Part shown: one piece after another, positions 35,934-44,621 of the stretch
How the letters are laid out: every line of letters begins with the position of its first letter
How positions within the stretch are numbered: the first letter of the stretch is position 1
Assembly (NCBI GenBank): GCA_002389385.1
Contig: DGOK01000045.1
Coordinates: 1 to 51,687, forward strand
Length of the DNA stretch: 51,687 bases
Reading direction: 5' to 3'
From: Rhodospirillaceae bacterium UBA4468
Lineage (GTDB): Bacteria; Pseudomonadota; Alphaproteobacteria; Rhodospirillales; Casp-alpha2
Notes under the pieces: generated by a model
What the model was told of the DNA's origin: nothing
Database searches by the model: none
The model's input: only the letters and a program-made list of their open reading frames with translations
Position numbers and translations under genes: made by a program

Positions 35934-37128
35934 ATGATAGAAACCAAACAAATGCGATGAGTTGAACAGCTGCGACGAGACCGAATGCCCATCGATATCC
36001 ATCCGGGTGAAAGCCCCCACTTTCTGTCATAGGCCATAGGTCGATAATCAGGCCAACGCCCCATTGCACCAGAAATGCTGAAAAGAATGCGAGAACGTTG
36101 ATTCCCGTCACAACGCGACCTGCGAGTGCGATTGGAAACCTCTGTGTCAGACCTGCATAACAAACAATTCCATACGTTGCCGTAAAGGCCCAGATCATCC
36201 ACGTAACAACAGTTACAGGAACAACCTCAGCAAAGATCAAACCTTGAACAATCAAGAAAATCACCATGCCTGTGACCGAAATTTTGATCGCACCAACCCC
36301 GCGGTCACCAAAAAACTTTGTCACCCATGCCAAGAATATATAGCTCATGACCATTGCAGCAGCGACCCAGAATAACGCATCTGCCGTTGCACCAGCATCC
36401 AGCTTTAAAACATCATGGAACCAGGGGCCTAACCAAAGGCTTTGAATACCAAGGAAAGCTGCTTGCGATGTCACGCAAAGCGGTGCCACACGCCAAAACA
36501 ATGGACTCGTAAAGACCCGTTTGACGCCAGATATCACGTCAGACCAGCTTTCATCTGATGGCTTGGTGTCTTTACGCTGCGGCACAACGAAGTAAACCAT
36601 AGCAGCCATGAAAACGGCTACGGCTGTTAATACCCAGAACACCCCTCGCCATCCGGTGATCGTTTCAAGGTATTCTATGGGCGTCGTTCCAACTAATGCG
36701 CCAATACCACCTGCAACCATTTGATAAGCGTTCACTGTTGGCAGCTTATCTTTTGAAAGCCAAAGGGCATATGCCGTGAATGCTGCCATCAAACATGCTG
36801 ACGTTCCCAGTCCAATTAAAGCGCGCCCCAAAGTCAGCATTGCCAATGACCCTGCCATTGCGAACATTGCTGTGCCAATCGCTGCAATAATGAGCAGGAC
36901 AGTTTCAGTTTTTCTTGGACCATACCGATCAAGTAAAACGCCAAGAGGAATTTGAAAGGCAGCGAAAGCGAACAAATTGGCGCTGGTCAGCAATCCTAAA
37001 TCAGATGCACTGAGACCTAAATCTTCAATCAATGATGGAGCGATGACCACATTGACAACTCTAAGCAGATAAGACAGCAAATACCCGAGCGCAAATGGGA
37101 CAAAGACACGAACAACAGTGATAGACAC
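35899..37128 (-). CDS. Major facilitator superfamily transporter
   Basis: About 409 residues with twelve likely membrane helices. The loop 2-3 signature G-V-L-L-D-R-Y-G-P-R-K matches MFS motif A. It would transport a small solute across the inner membrane; the substrate is unknown. The frame opens at 37182. I chose the GTG at 37128 because the first helix (I-T-V-V-R-V-F-V-P-F-A) begins there and a G-rich ribosome-site-like stretch precedes it. Confidence in the start is modest. Confidence 0.9.
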   Translation of the reverse strand: MSITVVRVFVPFALGYLLSYLLRVVNVVIAPSLIEDLGLSASDLGLLTSANLFAFAAFQIPLGVLLDRYGPRKTETVLLIIAAIGTAMFAMAGSLAMLTLGRALIGLGTSACLMAAFTAYALWLSKDKLPTVNAYQMVAGGIGALVGTTPIEYLETITGWRGVFWVLTAVAVFMAAMVYFVVPQRKDTKPSDESWSDVISGVKRVFTSPLFWRVAPLCVTSQAAFLGIQSLWLGPWFHDVLKLDAGATADALFWVAAAMVMSYIFLAWVTKFFGDRGVGAIKISVTGMVIFLIVQGLIFAEVVPVTVVTWMIWAFTATYGIVCYAGLTQRFPIALAGRVVTGINVLAFFSAFLVQWGVGLIIDLWPMTESGGFHPDGYRWAFGLVAAVQLIAFVWFLSFRNERVADSHV

Positions 37129-37321
37129 AAGACCCCCCAATCGAATGTGATCATAACGGACACAACGCATAGAGTGGAACACATAAGTGCGTCATTGAGC
37201 TGTGATCTGAATTATCATAACGAACTGGTGATCGATCCATTTGTGATATTGAACACGCTGAGTTTTCTGGCATCATCTGGTGCAAACGAACACATGACAA
37301 AACTCGACTTAAGGGAAGTCC

Positions 37322-37924
37322 ATGGCTGCAGCGACGCAAATTAAAAGAAGTTTCATGGAAAATATGAGGCGCCTTCTACGCCTCAAGTTGCTCATACCTC
37401 TGCGTCGTAGTCCACATTCCCCCGAATATGCTGCCCGCGGAGTTGCGGTTGGAATGTTTTGGGCGCTTACGCCACTCGTCGGCATTCAAATGTATTTATG
37501 TTTTATGACGTGGCTCATTTTAAAGCCTGCAAAAAGCCTACATTTCAGCCTTGTCATCTCTTGCGCTTGGACCTGGGTCACCAACGTTTTCACAATGCTG
37601 CCGATCTATTACGTCTTCTATGCCACAGGACAAATTATCCTTGGGCGCTGGGACAATATAACTGGGTATGAGACATTTTTAGGCTCTTCGGATCAGGCAT
37701 TCGTAGACGGTGCTGGTATTTGGCATGCTTCAATCGATTTGCTCGGACTTTTGGCACAGGAAATTGGTATTTCAATGGCATTGGGATGTCTACCATTTGC
37801 GATATTCGGTGCTTGGATAAGCTATACCTTATCTCTGAAATATATCCGCCGACGGCGACGTAAAGGACGCGAGAAGCGGGCTCGCCGCAAAGCCGTTCTG
37901 GCTCAGGAACGGCCCAACGTCTGA
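37322..37924 (+). CDS. DUF2062 membrane protein
   Basis: A 200-residue protein with a basic N-terminus. The DUF2062 motif is P-E-Y-A-A-R-G-V-A-V-G-M-F-W-A-L-T-P, followed by two or three hydrophobic segments and a very basic C-terminal tail (R-R-R-R-K-G-R-E-K-R-A-R-R-K). The family sits in the inner membrane; its role is not established. AAGGGAAG precedes the ATG. Its 3' end overlaps the decayed region by 22 bp. Confidence 0.88.
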   Translation: MAAATQIKRSFMENMRRLLRLKLLIPLRRSPHSPEYAARGVAVGMFWALTPLVGIQMYLCFMTWLILKPAKSLHFSLVISCAWTWVTNVFTMLPIYYVFYATGQIILGRWDNITGYETFLGSSDQAFVDGAGIWHASIDLLGLLAQEIGISMALGCLPFAIFGAWISYTLSLKYIRRRRRKGREKRARRKAVLAQERPNV

Positions 37925-38385
37925 AGTTTTTTCATTGCCGCATCCATTGCCGCCCCCCAAGGCTCAAGCGCATTCGCATCTTTAAGCATTTTTAATCCAA
38001 CCTCGGCACCCCCCGATGTCGCAAGATTTTTCAGGGTATCATGGGGGTCGCGATCAGGTCGATCAGTAATCATTGCGCCAGCTGCCCGCATCATATCCGC
38101 TTTAACTTTCCGTGCCGTCTGCTGATCAACCCCAGCTTCAATCAAATCATCGGCTGTACTCCCGGCTACCCCATGCTCCAATCCAGGCAAATACCGTAAC
38201 AATCAACATAACCGCTCGCCGCTTCAATGCTATTAGATATCTCAGCAATATTCCGTACGGTGAGATCAGGATCACGCCACCCGACCTGCGCATGATGCAT
38301 CCACAGGCCTTTGAGCGCAGCATGACGTTTGTAGTCAGCTTCAGAGGCAACGCCCCGCTTAGCGAGGAAGGGACAAACACCAAAA
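37903..38385 (-). pseudogene. Broken remnant of an unidentified gene
   Basis: Two overlapping minus-strand frames look coding. Frame one (about 38385 to 38166) has A-S-E-A-D-Y-K-R-H-A-A-L-K-G-L-W-M-H-H-A and Y-G-I-C-L-D-W-S-M-G before a TAG. Frame two (about 38190 to 37903) has A-D-D-L-I-E-A-G-V-D, then A-E-V-G-L-K-M-L-K-D, and ends L-Q-T-L-G-R-S. They overlap near 38166-38202, so at least one frameshift or deletion separates them, and they may come from one gene or two. No start codon with a ribosome site is visible. I do not recognise the family with confidence. Confidence 0.6.
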
Positions 38386-38389
38386 GTTA

Positions 38390-38625
38390 CCCTCCACTTC
38401 CAAAAGAATATCAGGCGGCGATGCAATCGTATCAGTAAAACTGCCGAACCGTTTCAACAGGCGTTTCGCCAACGGCTTGACGTCGCCTCTTGGAATCGCG
38501 GCGAAGAGAACCATTTCAAGGAGTTCGTAATCCGGCATGCCATCACCAGTAGATTTTAGAAATCGCGTGCGTAATCTTTGTCGATGCTCCACATGATCCG
38601 CGTTGCGGGTTACAGGGGCATCCAT
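38390..38625 (-). pseudogene. radC: radC 5' fragment
   Basis: The ATG at 38625 opens a RadC (UPF0758) N-terminus: H-R-Q-R-L-R-T-R-F, then D-Y-E-L-L-E-M-V-L-F-A-A-I-P-R-G-D-V-K-P-L-A-K-R-L-L and L-L-E-V-E-G. This is the helix-hairpin-helix part, about 75 residues. The catalytic-like JAB1/MPN domain that should follow is absent: within a few codons the frame ends, and a different coding signal begins in another frame. A deletion joining radC to a downstream gene is the simplest reading. It follows map by 4 bases, the usual alphaproteobacterial order. Confidence 0.8.
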
Positions 38626-38629
38626 GGCA

Positions 38630-39466
38630 TCACACGTTAAATGGCGGGCAGAATAGCCCCGTTGGCGAGAGGGTAAACACTTCATACCCATCTTTAGTCA
38701 CAGCTAGTGAGTGCTCGAATTGCGCTGAAAGTGACCGGTCCTTGGTTACTGCAGTCCATCCATCAGACAGAATTTTAACATCTAACCGGCCCAAGTTAAT
38801 CATAGGTTCAATTGTGAAGAACATCCCTTCACGTAAGACCTCGCCCTCACCAGGTCGGCCAAAGTGCATGATATTTGGAGCATCATGAAAAATACGCCCA
38901 AGACCGTGACCGCAAAAATCCCGAACAACTGAATATCGCTTAGATTCCGCAAAAGATTGAATTGCGTGACCAATATCACCAAGTGTCGCACCGGGTCGAA
39001 CCATTTCGATACCACGCCACAAGCACTCGAATGTCGTCTCAACCAGCTTCTGTGCTTTCAAGCTCGGCTTGCCCACATAAAACATACGGCTCGTATCACC
39101 ATACCAACCATCCAGAATAACCGTGACATCAATATTAATGATATCGCCATCAACAATTACTTTTGCACTCGGGATGCCATGGCAGACGACATGATTGATT
39201 GATGTGCAGATTGATTTTGGAAAACCACGATAATTTAGCGGTGCCGGAATAGCCTTCCGCTCTAACGTCCAATCATGGCACAAGGTATTCAACTCATCAG
39301 TGCTCATACCTGGAATAACATGAGGCGTAATGAAATCCAGACATTCTGCTGCTAAACGGCCTGCCTTACGCATACCTTCAAAACCTGCCTCATCATGAAT
39401 TTTGATGAAACGGCCATCACGGCTGGGGACTTGTTCTGCATGATCATTCATTGTTTTGTCCATCAT
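38630..39466 (-). CDS. map: Methionine aminopeptidase, type I
   Basis: A 278-residue enzyme. The metal ligands are in I-N-I-D-V-T and G-D-T-S-R-M-F, then the His of C-G-H-G-L-G-R-I-F-H and the Glu of F-F-T-I-E-P-M and Q-F-E-H-S. It removes initiator Met. The N-terminus is about 15 residues longer than E. coli Map. It follows sfsA (47-base gap) and precedes the radC fragment, giving sfsA-map-radC order. Confidence 0.96.
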   Translation of the reverse strand: MMDKTMNDHAEQVPSRDGRFIKIHDEAGFEGMRKAGRLAAECLDFITPHVIPGMSTDELNTLCHDWTLERKAIPAPLNYRGFPKSICTSINHVVCHGIPSAKVIVDGDIINIDVTVILDGWYGDTSRMFYVGKPSLKAQKLVETTFECLWRGIEMVRPGATLGDIGHAIQSFAESKRYSVVRDFCGHGLGRIFHDAPNIMHFGRPGEGEVLREGMFFTIEPMINLGRLDVKILSDGWTAVTKDRSLSAQFEHSLAVTKDGYEVFTLSPTGLFCPPFNV

Positions 39467-39513
39467 GTTTGACCTTATACAAGGCCCTTAGCGGTTTTTC
39501 ACAGCCGCATAAT

Positions 39514-40221
39514 TTATATGTTAACTTTGACTGGATGCGTAACATCAATAGATTTAGGGGTCAGACGGCAAGCATAACAGACAACTTCAACGCCTGCTTT
39601 CATTGCTGCTTCCAAACCTTTCGCGTATGTCGGATCAATATCATCAGCGACCACAAAACTATCTGCATCTTCACGCTGCACAAGATAGAACATTACTGAT
39701 CTATGGCCTTCTTTAACCATGTCAGCCAGTTCAACCAAGTGCTTTGCGCCTCGGGTTGTTACCGCATCTGGAAATTCAACAGGGCCAGAAACCAAATCAC
39801 GGCGCATCGTTGAATTCTTCACTTCAACATAGCATTTAGGTTTAGCATCATCCTCGAGCAAGATATCAATCCGGGAATTCTTACCGTATTTCACCTCTCG
39901 GCGGAGAGATGCATACCCATTTAGCTCACTGATCTTCCCGTCCTCAATCGCTTCAGAAACGATATAGTTGGGTAATGCGGTATTAATACCAACGAGGGTC
40001 TCACCAACACGAACAAGCTCCCAGGTGAACTTCAACTTACGATCTGGATTACGTGCAGGTGAGAGCCAAACCTCAGAGCCAGGCTCTTTCACACTTTCCA
40101 TAGAGCCAGAATTTGCGCAATGCGCGACAACAACAGTGCCGTCATCTAATTCGACATCGGTCAGAAACCGTTTATAGCGTTTAATCAAACGCCCACAGAT
40201 AAGGGGATCAGGAAATTTCAT
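39514..40221 (-). CDS. sfsA: SfsA family protein (sugar fermentation stimulation)
   Basis: A 235-residue protein. Diagnostic segments are L-I-K-R-Y-K-R-F-L-T-D-V near the N-terminus, H-C-A-N-S-G-S-M, and the nuclease-like Y-V-E-V-K-N-S-T. The last lies in a PD-(D/E)xK-like fold. E. coli SfsA binds DNA non-specifically; its exact role is uncertain. It is probably co-transcribed with map. Confidence 0.94.
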   Translation of the reverse strand: MKFPDPLICGRLIKRYKRFLTDVELDDGTVVVAHCANSGSMESVKEPGSEVWLSPARNPDRKLKFTWELVRVGETLVGINTALPNYIVSEAIEDGKISELNGYASLRREVKYGKNSRIDILLEDDAKPKCYVEVKNSTMRRDLVSGPVEFPDAVTTRGAKHLVELADMVKEGHRSVMFYLVQREDADSFVVADDIDPTYAKGLEAAMKAGVEVVCYACRLTPKSIDVTHPVKVNI

Positions 40222-40281
40222 TCGAAGCTCTTAACTGACCAGAGTTAAATATGCAACCTTTTGGCAAGGCGTAACAATGCC

Positions 40282-40776
40282 TCAACTCTCTGTATCCATA
40301 CGATCGAGGAACATAAACCTGAAATCCGAACCATTATTTGGATGATCATCGCGAAGAAACATTGTCGTATCATTTTTAATCATAAGGATTTCACGCACTG
40401 TATTGACGATCCGTCGATCGATATCGAAGAAGCGAAAAAACTCATCAACAAGCTCTTTCTCTCGGGCAATAACATGTCCATCGACAATCATGAGCTCATA
40501 CATATTAGCAATCACCGAAATAATCTGAGCCGGCGTTAGCGTATCCTCAATTGATAAAAGGAATTTATCATACTCATGTTTGGTAACATACGCGAAGGCG
40601 TCCGCTGTAAGTCGTTGAATTTGCGTCGAACTCATTTCACGTTTCGACACATGCTTCCCAAGCAAACTCACCAACCCCTCACGCTCTTCAGGCACGGCCT
40701 TCTTATCTGCCATGACGATATAGGCCGTCGCAGTCGCTAGCGCTTGCATCGGTGTTAAAACGGGCATTAGTTCCAA
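40282..40776 (-). CDS. TerB-like helical protein
   Basis: About 164 residues, all helical, with the TerB/DjlA-type pattern A-L-A-T-A-T-A-Y-I-V-M-A-D-K-K-A-V-P-E-E-R. A second similar element reads Y-E-L-M-I-V-D-G-H-V-I-A-R-E-K-E-L-V-D. TerB domains bind metals through acidic residues in some members. The best start is the TTG at 40776, because AAGGAG lies 9 bases upstream; the frame stays open to 40836 without a ribosome site. It is divergent from the gene at 40941. Confidence 0.78.
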   Translation of the reverse strand: MELMPVLTPMQALATATAYIVMADKKAVPEEREGLVSLLGKHVSKREMSSTQIQRLTADAFAYVTKHEYDKFLLSIEDTLTPAQIISVIANMYELMIVDGHVIAREKELVDEFFRFFDIDRRIVNTVREILMIKNDTTMFLRDDHPNNGSDFRFMFLDRMDTES

Positions 40777-40940
40777 AACGAAATTCTCCTTAGCGAACAA
40801 TACTACAGTATCTCTCATCCACCATAAGTTTTGCAAATACGGCGTAGAACGCTATAATTAGGTAGTCAAGAAATGACAACCTTTCAGGTAATATAACGTA
40901 GAATACGCCGAGCTTAACCGTTTGAGTAGCGTGTTTACAC

Positions 40941-41564
40941 ATGGCGTTAGAAATTTCTAGTGTTGCCAGCGCTGATCGCCTTAGGGTCCAGCGTGATCAA
41001 GCGACAGAGCGTGCCCTGGCCCAACAGCGCGAGGAAGCCGTTGCGCGTAACCGTCAGGCTGAACGGTTCACAGAAGACCGTCAACGTGCCGATGCAGCCG
41101 CACGGGACCTTACTCAATCCCGGTTTCAGCGCGATTTTGTGCGTAGTATTGACGATGACCAACGATTTGACGCATCTCGAGAACTCGCTGTAAAGGATGC
41201 GCGTCTTGATGAACGTGTCGCTCGTGATGTTGCAGATCAACGGCAGTTATATGCCGATGAACGGGTCGATGCTGCTGACCAACGTTTCGCAGATCAAAGT
41301 GCACAGCCGCTCACGCCAACAGCAGCAGTAACACAACCGATTGCGCCCCCTCCATTAGCTGCACAGGATGACAATGGTTTTGAGCAGCTACTCGCGGAAC
41401 GAAATACACGCCTTGCAGAACGGGCAAACGCAGAGCAGCAGTTCGACTCGATCCAAGCCCAAGAATTTCGACAATCTCAACGATCTATTGATGATCTACA
41501 GGCAGATCCATCAACTTTACCAGAACAGCCACCACGTGGCGGAATTGTCGATTTCCAGGCCTAA
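40941..41564 (+). CDS. Arg/Asp/Gln-rich coiled-coil protein of unknown function
   Basis: A 207-residue, highly charged protein without signal peptide or membrane helix. Residues 10-125 are dominated by Arg, Asp, Gln and Ala, with loosely repeated units such as D-E-R-V-A-R-D-V-A-D-Q-R and D-E-R-V-D-A-A-D-Q-R-F, and are probably a long helix. A Pro/Thr/Ala linker (Q-P-L-T-P-T-A-A-V-T-Q-P) follows, then another charged helix. I recognise no family. It lies 39 bp upstream of a TPR O-GlcNAc-transferase-like gene on the same strand. Confidence 0.7.
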   Translation: MALEISSVASADRLRVQRDQATERALAQQREEAVARNRQAERFTEDRQRADAAARDLTQSRFQRDFVRSIDDDQRFDASRELAVKDARLDERVARDVADQRQLYADERVDAADQRFADQSAQPLTPTAAVTQPIAPPPLAAQDDNGFEQLLAERNTRLAERANAEQQFDSIQAQEFRQSQRSIDDLQADPSTLPEQPPRGGIVDFQA

Positions 41565-41603
41565 ACGAACGGTCATCTCATTTCACGAAGGCGTGTGGCT
41601 CTA

Positions 41604-43781
41604 ATGCCAAACGATGTTTCTCCTATCGACAGACAAATCGATGAAGCCCTTGCTTTACATCGGCAAGGCAAGCTGGACGAGGCAGAAGCCATTTACCATG
41701 ATGTTCTAGCCCAGCATCCCAATCATGCTGAAATATTACATTTTTTAGGTCTTATTGCGCACCAGAAAGGTGAGCATGAACGAGCAATCAGCCTCTTGAA
41801 GCAAGCGATTGATGTTCTGCCTCAGACTGCTCAATTCCAATCAAACTTAGGCCTCGTCCAAACGTGCGCCGAGTTATTCCATGACGCTGCCGTAACGTTC
41901 AAAAACCTACTGGCAACACATTCAAATGATCCCAATATTGCGAATGCTTACGCAACGGCCTTAAAAGGTACGAAGAACTGGGATGAGGCAAAAAGTGTTC
42001 TATGTGAACTCATAGGCAGCTATCCAAATTATGCCCCAGGTCATTTCAATCTTGGAAATCTATATCTAGCCCAAGGGTACGCGTCCCTGGCCGTCCCTTT
42101 GTTTGAAACAGCATTCGGACTGGCGCCAAACGACGCAACAGGCCGTAATTTGGCAACAGCCCTACAAAATACTGGTCATAATCAACGAGCAATATCTTTG
42201 TTATTAGAGCTTGTTGAGAAATCTCCATCTGATTCTGCAGCTTTGAATAACTTAAGTAATTTACACCGGGAAGCAGGCAAACTCGACGAAGCACAGGTAC
42301 TCCTTGATCGTGCTTTGCTTATTGATCCAACCTTGGCAGATGCCTGGTATAATCTTGGATCAATCCAAGTGACACAGAATGATTGTGCGACAGGTGTATT
42401 ATCATTCAAACGTGCTTTAGATAGTCGTCCATGTTTCATTAAAGCCGATTGGGCTGCTAAGCTTGCCCTACCCCAAATATACGAGAGTGAGAACCAACGC
42501 CAAGACATGCGCGCCCATTGGCAGGCAGGGCTTATGCAAATTAGAGATGCACCTATTCAAACGACACCTGAGGGTATCCAAGCCGCACTTGCCGCAATCA
42601 GCGAAATCACGCCTTTTGCATTGGCATATCAAGGTGCAGATGACCGGCTGCTGATGTCAGAATGGGGTCAGCAGGTCTCAACAATTACTCAAACCGCATA
42701 TTCTGAATTTTCGGAACTGGCGCCTATCCCAAACCGTGACCGCAAACGTATCGTATTTGTCTCAGCTCATTTCCGGAGCCATACAATTGAACGATTATTT
42801 TCAGGTTGGGTGACAGGGTTAGAGCCAGCAGAGTTCGATGTGCATTTTGTTTCTACGAGTGGCGCCGGCGACCGCAGAACAACAGACATGTGTGCTGCTG
42901 TAAGTGGATCATTCACGGCATCTACAAGCATCATAGAGATTGCATCACATATTCATAAATTAGCCGCTGATATTATCATTTACCCTGATATCGGCATGGA
43001 CCCGCGCACACAAGTTTTAGCGGCACTCCGATTAGCTCCGCGGCAGGCTATGTCGTGGGGGCATCCTGTAACCAGTGGTTTGCCAACGATTGATACTTTC
43101 TTGAGTTCTGCACTCATGGAGCCTAATGGAAGCCAAGCACATTATACTGAGAACCTGGTTTGCTTGCCTCATCTATCGATAGATTACGCCCGTCCGTCAA
43201 TGCCGAAAGATAAAATTTCGCATGATTTTCAATGTGCACAATCGTTATTCAAAATTCCACCACATCAAGATCATGTTTTTGCTAAAATTATAAAGCAAAT
43301 ACCTGGCAGGACGCTGAGTTTCTTCGCGCATCCAATCACTCAAGTCACGGCTGCTTTCCAAACCCGGATAGCACGTGCATTCAAAAGTGCCGGATTAGAC
43401 CCTGACGAAACTCTCCGTTTTATTGCCCCGTGTGATCGGCAAAAATTCTTATCCCACCTTGCAGGATCACGTGTGATTTTAGATACCTTCGAATGGTCAG
43501 GCGGAAATACATCATTGGAATCATTCGCAATGGGAAAGCCCGTCGTAACGCTTCCTGGTAAATTTATGCGCGGGCAACATACCTCAGCAATGATTAGATT
43601 GATGGGTATTGATGAACTTAATGTGGGGACTGAAGACGCGTATATAGCAGAAGCTATTAAGCTGATTTCGGACGAAGAGTATTATAAGAATGTGATTGTT
43701 CGAATTGAGCAGCGTTCATCTTGTTTATTTAATGACCAAGAGGCTATTCTGGGGTTGGCATCATTTCTGCGCGAGCATTAA
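41604..43781 (+). CDS. TPR and GT41 (O-GlcNAc transferase-like) glycosyltransferase
   Basis: About 725 residues. The first ~280 hold tandem TPR repeats (A-L-A-L-H-R-Q-G-K-L-D-E-A-E-A-I-Y and similar). The C-terminal half is a GT41 catalytic region with R-I-V-F-V-S-A-H-F-R-S-H-T-I and D-T-F-E-W-S-G-G-N-T-S-L-E. M-G-K-P-V-V-T-L-P-G, which contacts the nucleotide sugar in this family, follows. Bacterial members O-glycosylate proteins such as flagellin or adhesins, or act as SPINDLY-like enzymes. A GTG three codons earlier is possible. The 3' end overlaps the convergent GT2 gene by 38 bp. Confidence 0.9.
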   Translation: MPNDVSPIDRQIDEALALHRQGKLDEAEAIYHDVLAQHPNHAEILHFLGLIAHQKGEHERAISLLKQAIDVLPQTAQFQSNLGLVQTCAELFHDAAVTFKNLLATHSNDPNIANAYATALKGTKNWDEAKSVLCELIGSYPNYAPGHFNLGNLYLAQGYASLAVPLFETAFGLAPNDATGRNLATALQNTGHNQRAISLLLELVEKSPSDSAALNNLSNLHREAGKLDEAQVLLDRALLIDPTLADAWYNLGSIQVTQNDCATGVLSFKRALDSRPCFIKADWAAKLALPQIYESENQRQDMRAHWQAGLMQIRDAPIQTTPEGIQAALAAISEITPFALAYQGADDRLLMSEWGQQVSTITQTAYSEFSELAPIPNRDRKRIVFVSAHFRSHTIERLFSGWVTGLEPAEFDVHFVSTSGAGDRRTTDMCAAVSGSFTASTSIIEIASHIHKLAADIIIYPDIGMDPRTQVLAALRLAPRQAMSWGHPVTSGLPTIDTFLSSALMEPNGSQAHYTENLVCLPHLSIDYARPSMPKDKISHDFQCAQSLFKIPPHQDHVFAKIIKQIPGRTLSFFAHPITQVTAAFQTRIARAFKSAGLDPDETLRFIAPCDRQKFLSHLAGSRVILDTFEWSGGNTSLESFAMGKPVVTLPGKFMRGQHTSAMIRLMGIDELNVGTEDAYIAEAIKLISDEEYYKNVIVRIEQRSSCLFNDQEAILGLASFLREH

Positions 43782-44523
43782 TCTCGCGCGTCTTTAAATG
43801 TGCAACAAGCGGATAGAGTGCTGACAGAAAAGATATGATAAACCCAAGAGCGCCTTCTTTATAACCTTTACGTGTAACGTAGCATTTCCAAAATCGAGAT
43901 AGCACTTTACGCGCCATCGTCTTGGTTCGCCGGTCATCTTCCCTACTTGCCATGTCTTCTGCACCGAGAGAGGTATTGCGGTTGAACCGTTGCATGAGAG
44001 TAGAAATATCTTTGGCGAAGTTATGACGGACCCCGCCTATGAGATCTGCACCTCTTGTCCCTAAAAATGAAATATTTGGATGAACGCGTTCCATCCCCCA
44101 GGTCTTAGTTCCTTTGCGAAAAAGACTTCCACGCAAATCGGGTGCAAGAGCCGCCATCCAACCATGCCGAACGTAGCGGCCATAAACGTAATTATGTATG
44201 GGCGTAAAAAAGAAATCATTTTGATTCTTTTCAACAGTAATCGTTATTTCTTCTGCAAGATCAGTCTCAATCCACTCGTCGGCATCGACTTCAAGTATCC
44301 AAAGACAGCTACAAGCCTCAATACCAACGGAACGTCGAACACCTTCTATCTCCCATGCCCCTTCAATAATTTTCGCATTGTGTCGCTTGGCAATGACGAC
44401 GGTTTCGTCAGTACAGCGATCAGCAACCAAAACGATTTCGTCGGCAAACGATAGGCGGGTAAGGCAATCATCTAAGATCGCTTCTTCGTTGTGTGCGACA
44501 ACTAGGGCAGAGAGATTACTCAT
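43744..44523 (-). CDS. Family 2 glycosyltransferase (WaaE/KdtX-like)
   Basis: A 259-residue GT2 enzyme starting L-S-A-L-V-V-A-H-N-E-E. D-E-I-V-L-V-A-D-R-C-T-D-E-T and the metal-binding E-V-D-A-D-E-W follow, and there is a hydrophobic C-terminal segment. Relatives add a hexose to the lipopolysaccharide inner core. The acceptor here is not shown. Its tail-to-tail overlap with the TPR glycosyltransferase puts two sugar-transfer genes side by side. Confidence 0.87.
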   Translation of the reverse strand: MSNLSALVVAHNEEAILDDCLTRLSFADEIVLVADRCTDETVVIAKRHNAKIIEGAWEIEGVRRSVGIEACSCLWILEVDADEWIETDLAEEITITVEKNQNDFFFTPIHNYVYGRYVRHGWMAALAPDLRGSLFRKGTKTWGMERVHPNISFLGTRGADLIGGVRHNFAKDISTLMQRFNRNTSLGAEDMASREDDRRTKTMARKVLSRFWKCYVTRKGYKEGALGFIISFLSALYPLVAHLKTREINARAEMMPTPE

Positions 44524-44569
44524 ACATAGACTTTAGCAAATAGAATGAATGGAAGGCGATACAAATGCA

Positions 44570-44598
44570 AAAGCCGGCATCCATTGGATACCGGCTTT
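44570..44598 (-). terminator. rpsD terminator
   Basis: A strong hairpin: the outer stem AAAGCCGG (44570-44577) pairs with CCGGCTTT (44591-44598), and the inner ATCC-ATT-GGAT adds four pairs. On the minus strand a short T run follows. It lies 23 bases beyond the rpsD stop. Confidence 0.8.
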
Positions 44599-44621
44599 GC
44601 GAAACAAAACTTTGACCGTGA

